A stretch of DNA of 64,000 nt. Origin: Syngnathus acus. Lineage: Eukaryota; Chordata; Actinopteri; Syngnathiformes; Syngnathidae. Positions 1-10,739 of the stretch are shown piece after piece. The translations under genes were made by a program, and so were the position numbers. Every line of letters starts with the position of its first letter. Positions within the stretch are counted from its first letter, which is position 1. The stretch covers positions 25,118,456-25,182,455 of the forward strand of contig NC_051095.1 of the NCBI RefSeq assembly GCF_901709675.1, in the 5' to 3' direction. The notes under the pieces are model-generated. The model was not told where the DNA came from and ran no database searches. It worked only from the letters and a program-made list of their open reading frames with translations.

Positions 1-269
1 TAAACAGACATTTGATCAAGTAAATTTGGCCCCTTCCTTGTTAATACATAAAATGTAAACCAATAAAACCCCTCATATAGATAACATATGTGGCATGCAT
101 AAGACAATATTTTACTTAACAATACTCTTCTCTTGTAAATCTGTTTCTGACTACCACTGACTTTCACAGCAATTACGAGAGCAAATATTCACATTTGTTT
201 ATTTTATAGTGCAACGTTCAAAGCAGCATTCCATAGAATTTAGTCTTGCACAGTATTTGCCCCTGAAAC

Positions 270-1468
270 TTAGCATCTTTTAGCTTGCACAAGTGCATCA
301 ATATCAGGCATCATATCCTGAGTAGAAGCCAGTTTCAGAATCTCATATAAGTGCTTATGTGTGAGCTTTGAGCGAAGCTTTGTTTTATTAATGTTCATTA
401 GTGAGAAAACTTGCTCACAAAGGTAGGTAGTCCCAAACATGGACATTTTTGCAGCCAGTGCTGTCAATTTAGGATAGCGTGGTAGAAGATACTTGTAAAA
501 TGTGTCCAAGCTCACAGAGGCAAATTTGTCCTTCAATTCTACATCACACTGCAAATCAATGATTTCAAGTTGCATGTCAACAGGCACATCAGAAGCTCTG
601 ACTATGAATGGTGAGCGAAAAACTGTGAATTTAGTCTCGAGTTCGCTAAAGACCTGAAATTGTTTCTCAAATTCCCTAGGCAACCCTGAAATCTCGACTT
701 TGTACTATTTCAAGTCAGGATTAACGCTTGCTGTGCACACATCTCGTTGACAGGGAAAATGAGCAGGGTCTACGCTTGAATGTCTGCGTCTCCCCTAACG
801 CGAGCTTTAACTTGAACGCACGTATGCTGTCATAATACAATGTTACAATTTTTTTGCGTCCCTGCAGCATTCTGTTCAGATTATTCAAGTGCTCTGTAAT
901 ATCAACCATAAATGCAAGGTCCTGCATCAAAGGTGGGCACTCTAATTCCTTAACAGGTTTTCCTTTTTTTCCCCATAAATTGTCCGATTTCCCCACGTAG
1001 ATCAAAGAAGCACTTCACCACAGCAACTCTGCTTAACCATCTTACCTCAGTGTCGTATGGCAGACCATGGGTAATGTTACAATCACTGAGAAGGCTGTCA
1101 AACTGACGATGATTGAGATCTCTAGCTCGGATTACATTAACAGTTCGTATAACCACCTCCATGACGTGATCCATTTTTAAGGACTTGCAGCATAATGCCT
1201 CCTGATGCAAAATGCAATGAAATCACCCCTGAGTTTCATAGTGATGCCGAATATTGTACTCCTTAAGCACCGAAACTTGCTGCATGCACACCAGGCACAC
1301 GGGTTTCCCATTCACCTCCGTGAACACATAGGAAGAAGTCAATTTTTCTTGAAAAATCCGACACTCTGTGTCCACTTTTCTCTTTTTTGACAAAGACATT
1401 TCGCTGATGGGGTGCCCGTTCCAAGAGAAAAAGCGGGTAAAGCGATTGAACTGACTAAAACACAACAC
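270..1468 (-). pseudogene. hAT transposase remnant, GTF2IRD2/ZBED type
   Basis: Three pieces of one hAT-superfamily transposase lie in order on the minus strand. At 1468-1223 is the N-terminal part with a lysine-rich start (MSLSKKRKV) and a BED-like finger (CLVCMQQ followed by HHYETQG). At 1210-950 is a middle piece containing EVRWLSR, and at 1005-721 and 683-270 the C-terminal dimerisation part (YPKLTALAAKMSMFGTTY, CEQVFSLM). The middle DDE catalytic region is largely missing and the pieces are in different frames, so this is an internally deleted, dead copy. The C-terminal CEQVFS motif and the finger resemble the vertebrate GTF2IRD2/EPM2AIP1 group of hAT-derived proteins. I saw no clean terminal repeats. 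Family assignment is firm; subgroup is inferred. Confidence 0.8.
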
Positions 1469-1522
1469 CTCTAGCGAACAACATAGGAACTGCAGATTTA
1501 AAAAAAAAATAATAACAATATT

Positions 1523-1667
1523 TTTTTTAATAATGCAAATGTACCCCCGGGCCGGACAAAACCCCCTGGCGGGCCGGTTCCGGTCACAAAAATATATATA
1601 TATTTTTTAATAATGCAAATTTATCCCCGCGCCGGACTAAACCCCCTGGCGGGCCGGTTCCGGTCAC
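1523..1667. repeat. 80-bp direct duplication beside the hAT remnant
   Basis: Two copies of a GC-rich block (motif ggcgggccggttccggtcac) preceded by taataatgcaaat lie 80 bp apart, at about 1523-1587 and 1603-1667. They differ by a few substitutions. The block sits just upstream of the transposase start and is probably the old subterminal region of that hAT element. Confidence 0.7.
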
Positions 1668-4097
1668 TATGTATGACTATGACTCAGTGACGTGCAGTGA
1701 GGTTCATGACTGGGGAGGCACTGACGTCAGGAGGTCAATTGTCCTGTTGTTTCTCGTAGAACAGTCAACAGCCTGATAAAAAACGGGTAAAGTAGCATCC
1801 AAGGTTGCATGGTTAACGAGGCGACTTGACTCGACTAGTCGCCAGTCAAACTCAAATTTAACAGTGTTTTTTAAACTTTTGTCTACCAAGTAATTATACT
1901 AAAATAATAAATTGAAAACATGGAATTTACTCAGCTAAAGAGGCTCTAAATTTTCTCTGTAGATGCAAGATTGACATCTGCTCTGCGTATCCCCCCTCCC
2001 AACCTCCACATTGCCACCTCGCCTCTGAATCAATACACTTATTAGAGTGTTGCTGACATGTCAGACTTTTGGGTGCACTAACGAGTGTGAGAAATGTTCA
2101 GGTGCTGAGTGATCCAGCAGCCTTGTCTCAAGATGGCTGACCTGTGACTATGCCATTTCACATTGGCTCGCTACGAACAAAATGGTGGTGTATGAGGGGC
2201 CCAGTTTCATGCACGCTTCTATAGCGAGTTGGACTAGCAGCATTTGCGAACATTTTAACATTGATTTTTCAGGTTAGGGATTTATTAGCACAGCATATGG
2301 ATATTTTTTTTAGCATGTTTAACACTGACTCCCATGCACTACTCTGCGAGTGGATGTGTTTTGAGAGGCAGAGTGCGTGCGCCGCTACCCTTGTACTTCG
2401 GGACGCACTGGCGCACCATGTCCCGAGTCAGAGTGCCGAGTGCGCACACTGCCACTCTGTATTTGGCGCACTCTGAATTTTTGAACGGCAAAAATCAAGC
2501 AATGCACTGAACTTACAACCGGTCACACTTGAACTTGTGTGTTAGGAGTAAATTTTCCAATGTACCCTTAGTATATAGCTTGTCATAGTAAAGAAATTAT
2601 TAATGTCATCTGCTGCTGTCAATCAGAGCCTGACCACGCCCAACCATGTCCCCCTTCCATTACCATTGATTTATTATAGACAACTCTATAATACGCCTTT
2701 GAATGATGCAACTTTTGCATTCGCTAATTTATGCTCATTTTGTGAGTTAAAAGAATGTACATGGCTCTTTCCTTTCACATGGTGGTTAAAGTGAGCACAC
2801 AGGAAACCATTAAAACACTTGCTGCCAAGACTTTGGTAAGACCTTAGACCACGTAGTTGTGCTTTACTGGCTAGCTAGACCATGAAATCTGAACACTTGA
2901 TTCACTTGCGGGTTGTGTCCTGATTTGATTGACTCAAACCATTTTAATGAATTGGGGTTTCAGTCCATCTTTCAACACAATTTGCTGATTAAATCTGTCT
3001 GTGTTTTTGGTGTCTGACAGTTTGTGCTTGTGGGATTTCTTTTTGCATTACACTGTAAATAGCTGCTACTTGCCTCTGGAATCCTCCATACAATCGTCAC
3101 CGTTCACAATACTCATACAACCGCAAGCTATAATTCGGCTATTAATCATGGCTATGTTAAGGAGGGAAATAGCTCAATTTCCTTAAAAATGCAGGGATGG
3201 TTAAATGTTTTGACAGGCTCCTCGCTGCAGGAGGAGCTGGAGACACAAACCCTCCAGTGTAATCTTTGTTTATGAACTAAGAATGTTTTGCTGGTGAGGG
3301 AAATCTCACTGATTAAGTGCAACTATTTTGATAATACATCAAGTGACACAGTGTGGAGATGAATTTAGGACCTTGAAAACTGACCAACATGTTCCCAGCC
3401 TCCTCCCAAAGTTGTCTGGAAACTGCGCCTGTTTTTTATAGTGTTGCTGTTATAAGGCCCTGAATCATTTGAATAAAAATGTCCTCTTGTTTATTTGTAA
3501 ATGAACAGTCATGTTTAAATATCAGGACATGTGAATTTGTATAAATGCACAAACTCCTAAAATGCAAATACATGTGTATTCATTTTTAGCACAGAGGCCC
3601 TCACCAGACAACTCGGAGGAGCTCTGGGGATACAAGGACCCTTTATTAAAGATGGCATACAGGTCTCCTTCATAAGGTCCACATGGGAAATTTATAACAT
3701 CTGACATAAGCATTTGTGAAAGCAGCTTGTGGTTCTCTCTCAGATTCTGGGCAGCTGATGAATTCCTGTCCTATACTAATGGTAGTCTATTTTTTCTCCC
3801 TACACCACCAATCTTCACCAAAAAGAGAGAAAAAGACAAGCAGTGAAATTCGATACAAGTGTATGTATATTGCGTCAACAATGGAATTTCTTATGGAACA
3901 ATGTGTGGAGCACAGTCCTAACGTAATGATGGATCACAATTGATAAAAGTACAGAGTTGGTAGGAGAATGCAGTGATGCACACATGGAAGTTGGATAAGC
4001 TTCTTAACTTAAATACTACATTTCTCATTTGGATGGTTATTGAGCTTTATTGTAAGAGTTATATTTGCCATGGAAAAAAACAGTTGTAAAATGTTAT
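1668..4097. other. No gene recognised; possible repeat fragments
   Basis: Mostly AT-rich sequence with no coding pattern that I trust. At 1685 the sequence cagtgacgtgcagtgagg looks like one end of a hAT-type repeat, but its partner end is not visible. A GC-rich stretch at about 2360-2475 repeats gcgcac/agtgcg motifs. A weak exon-like stretch on the minus strand near 3603-3698 is discussed among the findings. Confidence 0.5.
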
Positions 4098-4099
4098 TA

Positions 4100-4221
4100 C
4101 TGTATTTTCCGGATTATAAATCGCAGTTTTTTCATAGTTTGGCCAGGGGTGCGATTTATAATCAGAACAACTTATATGTGACATTATATTATATTATATT
4201 ATTTTATATTATATTATATTA
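4100..4221 (+). mobile_element. Pogo-like element, 5' end only, with (ATATT)n
   Basis: After a TA at 4098-4099 comes ctgtattttccggattataa, a diverged version of the terminal repeat seen complete in the elements at 5595, 13824 and 61834. It is followed by the subterminal gcgatttataatcag. The matching 3' end is absent; the sequence runs into an (ATATT)n microsatellite at about 4183-4221, into which a SINE inserted. Confidence 0.65.
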
Positions 4222-4538
4222 GGCGGCTCGGTGGCGCACTGGGTAGCACGTCCACCTCACAGTTAGGAGGGTGTGGGTTCGATTCCACCTCCGGCCCTCC
4301 CTGTGTGGAGTTTGCATGTTCTCCCCGGGCCCGCGTGGGTTTTCTCCGGGCTCTCCGGTTTCCTCCCACATCCCAAAAACATGCTTGGTAGGTATGGTTG
4401 TTTGTCTCTGTGTGCCCTGCTGGCAACCGGTTCAGGGTGTCCCCCGCCTACTGCCCGATGACGGCTGGGATAGGCTCCGGCACGCCCGCGACCCCCGTGG
4501 GGACTAAGCGGTACAGAAAATGGATGGATGGATGGATA
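4222..4538 (+). mobile_element. tRNA-derived SINE with (GGAT)n tail
   Basis: The head reads like a tRNA promoter: A box ggtggcgcactgg and B box gggttcgattcc. A conserved body follows (cctccctgtgtggagtttgc, then a stretch ending in gctgggataggctcc) and the tail is (atgg)n. This is a very common teleost SINE; being Pol III transcribed and moved by a LINE is known for such elements. The (atgg)n tail resembles that of RTE/Rex3 LINEs, which suggests that partner. It landed in an (ATATT)n tract, so its target duplication cannot be defined. Confidence 0.75.
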
Positions 4539-4543
4539 TATTA

Positions 4544-5552
4544 CCGTTTTTTTCCATGTATAATACGCAAAATTTAACTAATTTATTGTCCTAAAATCTG
4601 GGGTGCGCATTATACATGGGTACAAATTCTTTTACATTTTTTCTTTTTTTTAATTTTTTTTTTTTTTTTTTTAAGAAAATCATGGTACAACAAAACCAAC
4701 AACAGGACTGACCGACAAAGACGTGGAACAAAAAGACAGGGTGACATTACCAAAGACAGGAACAGAAACCAAACAGACATCATGACAGTAACACATGCAA
4801 TGATCCGACGGTGAGCGAGGGGCAGACAGGACTTAAATACAAAACACGTTACAAGAACAATAGTGTGTTTGTACTGTGCTCTGGTCATTTCGTCAAAGAA
4901 GGGATAATAGTCCTCTTCTCTTCTTGACTGACAATGAATGTGATAGTTTAATACAATCAGCAAATAACAAAATGCGTATTACAGGTAATATTTTATTTCA
5001 CAACACTTTGCCTTGTTCCTTTCGTCTCTGCTGTTCACTTCAAACACGCTCCATACGAACGCAATGCTCTTGTATCAGACGCTTGCTCGATCACCTGCTC
5101 GTTTGCTGTCACAATGTACCCTACACAAATCCGAAACATTTGTTGCGGATCCGAGTCACGACGAGGGGCAAGTTTTGGTTTCCAAGGGTGTTTTTATTCC
5201 TCTTCAACGTCTCTCCCATACAGAGCCGCCTTTTTCACATGTCCGCACGTCACTTTCCTCTCTCTTCATCTGATCGCGGTGGTGCCTTTATGGGCAGTCG
5301 GAGAAATCAACGCCAACAAAAGAAAATACATCCAGCCTAGTTAAGACCATACCAAAGACTATAAAAATGGGACCCATTGCCTCCCTGCGTGTGTGACGAT
5401 CATTGGGACTTAAAAAAAAAAAATAAATAAAAAAATAAATAAAAAAAATTGGGTGCGTATTATACATGGGTACAGGCTTTTTTCCAGCATCAACATGCCA
5501 TTTTTAGGGTGCGTATTATACATGGGGGCGCATTATACACGGAAAAAAACGG
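4544..5552 (+). mobile_element. Pogo-like MITE, 'catgtataatgcgc' family, copy 1
   Basis: Flanked by TA (4542-4543 and 5553-5554), with terminal inverted repeats ccgtttttttccatgtataa at the left and its complement at the right. Internal subterminal repeats gcgcattatacatgggt occur several times. The internal region shares a block with the element at 25602-26393 in opposite orientation (motif gcttgctcgatcacctgctc). No transposase is encoded, so it would depend on another element. At 5341-5400 it carries a scrap (motif ccaaagactataaaaatggg) that also occurs inside the SINE at 63045. TA duplication places it in the Tc1/mariner superfamily; pogo affinity is inferred from the related element at 52279. 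Confidence 0.75.
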
Positions 5553-6368
5553 TATATTATATTATTACTTGATCATTAACATATTACTTACTTACCGTAA
5601 TTTTCGGACTAAAAGTCGCTCGGAGTACAAGTCGCATCAGCCATAAAATGCCCAAAAAAGTGAAAAAAACCCAGATATAAGTCGCTCCGGAGTATAAGTC
5701 GCATTTTGGGGGGCAATTTATTCGACAAAATCCAACACCAAGAACAGACATGAACGAGCAACAACAGGCTAAACGATAGGTATGCTAACGTGACATAAAC
5801 ACAAAGAGCTGAGAACGGGCCTGACGTAACATTCAGAGTTATTAAAAAAAACTATTACATAAATAACACGTTTATAAAACCATCTGTGTCACTCCAATTC
5901 ATTAAATCCATCGATCGTCCTTTGTCCTTTGGGTGCGCGTCGCTGACGGCGCTTGCACTTCAAAATATTCCACAGGCCCATATAACGATATATAAATTAG
6001 ATATCAAATAACTATTATATAAGCAATAATATTATCAAACCATCTGTGCACTCTAAATCATTAAATCCATCAATCAAATTCCTCGTCCTTTGTCAACAAT
6101 GCCGCGCGTGCGCCCTGACGTCAGCCTCGTCATTATTCCACAGACCTAGTATAATATACTAGATTTGATCACAAAACGTTTCCGTCTGTACGACTGGTCT
6201 TTGAATGCACCCCGCTTCAATGGCAGAACGCGGATGAATTTAAAGACATCAAATGAGAATAATCCTTTATAAAAATTAAAATTGACTGACGCAAACGTGA
6301 GTTCTTCATGTTTTTATTGAAAACAACATAGTGCTGACGCCGTACGACATGGGTTTTTCGCTTTCCAA

Positions 6369-6671
6369 ATAAGGGGTCGTCACTAATTATTTGTGTTTAG
6401 ATAAATGTCTGAGCTATAATGGTGTAATTAATGATTAAAACTTTAAAGTATCTGTTTATTGTATTCGTTTATATGTTTAATAAAGACAAAGCCATCACAA
6501 AACTGTTGTAATTATTTAGATTTTGATCTAAATTAGCCTTGAATAAAGACTAAGCAGTCACATGAATTAACAGAAAAAATGGACAGCCGGACTCGGACTC
6601 GGACTCGGACTCATGGTCAAGAGGCCAGACTCGGACTCGGTGCAAAAATCCGACCGAGTCCACAGCCCTAT
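6369..6671 (+). mobile_element. hAT fragment, 'ggactcgg' family, right part
   Basis: This stretch matches the ends of the complete hAT element at 20664-24644: it shares ggggtcgtcactaattattt, the AT-rich middle and the (ggactc)n block, ending in gagtccacagccct. The left end (cagggctgtggactcgg) is missing. It joins the same sequence that L2-A interrupts in the other copy, so it shows the uninterrupted state (gtaattaatgattaaaac). Confidence 0.75.
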
Positions 6672-6784
6672 AGTATATAACTAGATTGTAGCGTTAACAA
6701 AGTACAAGGAAAGACGTGGGTTTGGTAAACGGCTCTTTATTTAACAAAACAAACTTCCAGGCGTTTGGGGGCGTGGACTTCCAG

Positions 6785-7075
6785 CCACGGAGGTGGAAGA
6801 GAGATCCATAGAATAGGACCGGGCGTGCGTAAAAGCTATGACCGAGCCCCATCCACCGTCCCCGGACAGCCACCCGGCCGAGCGCCGGCCCTCGACTTCC
6901 ATCCACGGAGGTGAAAGAGAGCTCCGTAGAGTAGGACCGGGCATGCGTAAAAGCCATGTCCGAGCCCCATCCACCGTCCCCGGACAGCCACCCGGCCGAG
7001 CGCCCGCCCCCGACTTTTATCCACGGAGGTGAAAGAGAGCTCCGTAGAGTAGGACCGGGCGTGCGCAAAAGCCAT
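6785..7075. repeat. 118-bp minisatellite in pogo-like element A
   Basis: Units begin with ccacggaggtg at 6785, 6903 and 7021, a spacing of 118 bp; two full units and a partial one. Each contains ggacagccacccggccgagc. The same array is present in reverse in element B, with units at 14258, 14377 and 14495. Confidence 0.85.
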
Positions 7076-7442
7076 AATAGTTTTTCAAACCTTCTGTGTC
7101 ACTCCAAATCCTTAAATCCTTCAAACTCTTCGTCCTCCGTGTCACTTAGAAACGAAGCCGCTAATGCTGCCGGTAGTACGTGGGGCCCTTCGTCCTCTTC
7201 GTCATCCTGTGATCAATCTTTGTCCTTTTTGTAAACAACCGCCACGCCGCGTCGCGCTGCTGACGTCACTTGAAATTCAAATTACAGTAATCCCTTGCTA
7301 CATCGCGGTTCGTTTATCGTGGTTTCACTTTTTTTTTTTGGGAAAAGTTTTGAAAAAAAACATATAAGTCGCTCCTTATTATAAGTCGCCCCCCACCCAA
7401 ACTATGAAAAAAAACGCGACTTATAGTCCGAAAATTACGGTA

Positions 7443-7526
7443 ATATACTATAGTTGATCACTTCACATGTTATTGTCACTTTAAACCGCATGAAGGCCCA
7501 CTAGGCCTGTGAAGTAATTGGTGCCG
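7443..7526. other. Short unassigned spacer
   Basis: About 85 bp between the pogo-like element and the L2 fragment, with nothing recognisable. Confidence 0.5.
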
Positions 7527-9879
7527 CCACTGACAATGAGTCTGTGATTGCCTCCCGACAGGCTTACCTGGGGCTGCACTACATCCTGCGCCACCTAGAC
7601 ACCCCAGGGACGTACGCCAGGATCCTGTTTGTGGACTTCAGCTCAGCGTTCAACACCATCGCTCCCGACATCCTCCACCAGAAGCTCATCCAGCTCGCGG
7701 TGCCTGCCTCCACCTGTCAATGGATGACCAGCTTCCTGACCAACAGGAGACAGCAGGTGAGGCTGGGGACCATCACATCCAACACCCGGACCACCAGTAC
7801 TGACGCCCCCCCAAGGCTGTGTACTCTCCCCACTGCTCTTCTCTCTCTACACCAGTGCTTCTCAAATAGTGGGGCGCGCCCCCCCAGGGCGCGATACCAA
7901 GGGGGGGTGCGTTTGACACCAGGGAACATGCTCTTCTTTTGGCTGTACTAGATTAAAGGGTAATTAGACATCCACTGCAGTAGGTGGGAGTGGTGGTATC
8001 ACTGTAAGAGTGTGCACAAGGAATAGTCGCTCTACAGTGTAGAGCGCACGGAACATACGCACACACAGCACAGAGCAGGCGATAATAAGTGCAGTGGGAC
8101 ACCATGGAAAAATATTGAACTGGGTTGAAAAGAACGACAGAGAGAGACAGAGATAAGAGAATTGAGAGTCACACGAAAGCTAAGCCAAGGAAATATGACG
8201 AAGCGTACGTAGCGCTCCACTTCAGTGCGACTACGATGGGAGACGAGGAAAGACTGTTTACTGTGCGTTACAATGTTGGCAGCGGACAGTATGAAGCCAA
8301 ATAAATTAAGGCGGCACTTATGAAGTCATTGCACCCCAATCACGCTGATAAGATGCTTGAGGTTTTTCAGTGAAAACGGGCTGAATATTGCCAACAATCA
8401 TCCCACTTTGTGAATGCTACTTCAGTCAATCAGCAAGCACTGTAAGTATCATATAAAGCAGCGTACCATATTGCTCAGTGCAAAAAAAACCACCATTGCA
8501 GAAGAGCTGATACTACCTGCAGCCGTGGAATGTTGCCTCATTTTGATTAAAAAACAGCACAAATTGTTTTATTCATTTTTGTTTTGTAGGTAAAAATGTT
8601 TTATATATTGTGCTCCTGAGTTAATGTTGCTGATTACTTTGAATTGAATATTATTTATTGCTTTTATTTAATTTAATATTATGTATGTTTATTATTATTT
8701 TATTGTATTTTTTTCAGCATAAAATGGCAGTTGGTCAAGAATGTTTAAAGTTTGAATAATTATAATTTATTTTTTATTTTAAGGAAAAGTGCTCTTTGAA
8801 TCTGTTCTGTTACAGACTAAAAAAAACAATGTTATCAATAAAGTTATTCTTTATTGTGAGTTGATCTTTCTTTTTTATTTATTTTTTGTTTTCTCTAATG
8901 TTAATAACTTGGGGGGCACGAAATGTTTTCTTCTCCCTGGGGGGGCATCACAGAAATTAATTGAGAAGCACTGCTCTACACCAACGATTGCTCCTCAGGA
9001 GACCCTTCTGTGAAGCTGGTGAAGTATGCGGACTACACCGCTCTCATCGGACTAATCCGGGATGGTGACAAGATTGCGTACGGACAGGAGGTGGAGCGGC
9101 TGGTCCACTGGTGAAGCCAAAACCACCTGGAGCTGAACCCACTCAAGACCGTGGAGATGACAGTGGACTTCAGGAGAGACCCTTCACCACTTCCAACCCT
9201 CACCATCCTCAGTAATGCTATTCCCACCACAGACACCTTCAAGTTCCTGGGATCCACAATCTCCCGGGACCTGAAATGGATCGGCCCCATAGACTGTACG
9301 GAAGAAGGCCCAGCAGAGGTTGTACTTTCTGAGACAGCTCAGGAAGTTCAACCTGCCACAGGAGCTTCTGAAGACCTTCTACACTGTCATCATCCAGTCT
9401 ATCCTCTGCACCTCCATCACTGTCTGGTTTGGATCGGCCACCAAACTAGACAAGCACAGACTGCAACGGACAATCAGGACTGCAGAAAAGATAATCGGGA
9501 CCAACCTCCCATCTATCCAAGACTTGTACCTGTCCAGGACCAGGAAACATGCAGGTAACATCTCTACAGACCCTTCTCACTCAGGTCACAGTCTATTCGA
9601 ACTACTCCCCTCCAGACGGCGTTACAGAGCGTTGTACGCCAAAACCAGCAGACACAGACACAACTTCTGCCCCCAGGCTGTTGCTCTGATGAACTCACAC
9701 CACTCATAGAGTCTCAGAGACATCACTGGGCAATAACATCCTGCTCTTGCCACTTGAATGTTGTTAGTCACCTGAATGTTGTTAGTCACTTAAATGTTGT
9801 ACAGAGGCTGAGATCAACCGGAGTCAAATTCCTTGTTTGGCATGCACAAACTTGGCCAATAAAGCTGATTCTGATTCTG
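7527..9879 (+). pseudogene. L2 LINE, family B, copy 1 (5' truncated)
   Basis: A 5'-truncated non-LTR retrotransposon. It starts inside the reverse transcriptase at LGLHYILRHLDTPG and contains motif A (LFVDFSSAFNTI). It is interrupted by a hAT element (7853-8973), then resumes with the catalytic region, which reads YADY instead of YADD, and the conserved C-terminal domain (FYTVIIQSILCTSITVWFGS). The frame is broken several times. The tail has aataaagctgattctgattctg, an L2-type (ctgatt)n tail. Other family B copies are at 17138, 45612 and 47950. It is dead on arrival and further decayed. Confidence 0.85.
7853..8973 (+). mobile_element. hAT element with BED-finger transposase remnant
   Basis: Inserted in the L2 copy with an exact 8-bp target duplication, ctctacac at 7845-7852 and 8974-8981. 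Terminal inverted repeats are cagtgcttctcaa and ttgagaagcactg. On the plus strand at about 8104-8530 are decayed pieces of a transposase N-terminus: KYDEAYVAL, GDEERL, a BED-like region (PNKLRRHL) and later EELILPA. This pattern resembles the ZBED5/FAM200/SCAND3 group. No catalytic domain remains, so this is an internally deleted copy. The 3' half is AT-rich filler. Confidence 0.85.
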
Positions 9880-10212
9880 TATGTCACGCAAGAAGGCCAG
9901 AGCCGAATCATATCCTTCACCTCTGACTTGTGAGGCGGATGTGCTCACCAGTGTGTCCAACATACAAGATTACATAAAATATAGGATGACACGGATGACA
10001 AATCATGAGCAGAGGTGATTGTGAGATAAACCTGTTAGAACAACTGCATTTGGTCAACATGTATTATCATACAAGGGCTGTGTGCAATAGAATAGTTTGC
10101 CAACTTACGTAAGGGATGCTCCAAGTTGGACAACATTTAAGAATTATTTTAAGGAATGTTTAAGATCAACACAAACCTTTGAGCGCATTTCACAAGAACC
10201 TAGATTAGGACT
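9880..10212 (+). other. Unassigned, with a possible LINE C-terminal scrap
   Basis: No complete feature. At about 10080-10180 (plus) the reading NRIVCQLTYVRDAPSWTTFK resembles the C-terminal end of many LINE reverse transcriptases (a pattern like WNSLPTYVRDAPS...F). It is too short to assign to a clade. Confidence 0.35.
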
Positions 10213-10739
10213 TTGGAGGGCAGAGCAGATGGCATCCTCAGAGGACCGTTTGGCTCGGCACGCAAACTGGAAGGGGTCTATGGTGGGGGGGGAGAATGGC
10301 TCTGATGTGCTCCATGACAAGCCGCTCAAAGCACTTCATGATGATTGGCGTCAGTGCCACGGGGCGGTAGTCATTGAAGCAGGACAGAGCAGGTTTCTTC
10401 GGCACAGGTACGATGGTGGCAGCCTTGAAACACGAAGGGACGATGGCCTGCTGCAGGGAAATGTTAAAGATGTCCGTGAAGACACCCGTCAGCTCCCCAG
10501 CGCAGTCCTTCAGCGCTCGACCTGGGATGTTGTCAGGGCCCGCCGCCTTACGGGTGTTGATAGCGGCAAGCGCCCTCCTCACGCTATCGGCAGAGAGGCA
10601 CAGGGGCTGCTCGTGTGGAGGGGGAGGGGTCTTCAGCGGGCAAGTGCTGCTCTGAGCGTCGAAGCGAGCAAAGAAGCGGGTAAGATCGTTGAGCAGACGG
10701 ACGTCGCCCTCACAGCTCTGCGGCGCGGGCTTGTAGTCC
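10213..10739 (-). pseudogene. L2 LINE fragment, family C
   Basis: The minus strand encodes the part of an L2 reverse transcriptase upstream of motif A: INTRKAAGPDNIPGRALKD, CFKAATIVPVPKKP and NDYRPVALTPIIMKCFERL. It ends near SEDAICSAL. Sequence is closer to family A than to family B but distinct from both, so I call it family C. Both ends are truncated. Its upstream end joins the Rex3-like element abruptly at about 10740. A long plus-strand frame over it is only the antisense. Confidence 0.85.

Larger units (their letters stand above)
5595..7440 (+). mobile_element. Pogo-like element A
   Basis: Bounded by TA (5593-5594, 7441-7442) and long inverted repeats: left ccgtaattttcggact, right complementary ending aaaattacgg. 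Multiple internal gtcgc/gcgac stem motifs lie near both ends. The interior carries no transposase. It has repeats of a block with motif ttaaatccatcgatcgtcc, a 118-bp minisatellite and a nested hAT fragment. The same element is present in reverse orientation at 13824-15334, which lacks the hAT fragment. Reading frames in the minisatellite are by-products of its composition. Confidence 0.85.

Noticed and set aside
4222-4300. tRNA gene
   Set aside because: tRNA-like promoter boxes belong to a common teleost SINE; several fragments occur in this window.
4610-5344. ORFs of 117 and 154 codons
   Set aside because: They lie in a non-coding pogo-like MITE; the 117-codon frame includes a poly-Lys tract from a T run.
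6694-7075. Overlapping ORFs of 60-124 codons
   Set aside because: All three frames repeat every 118 bp; they are products of a minisatellite without stops.
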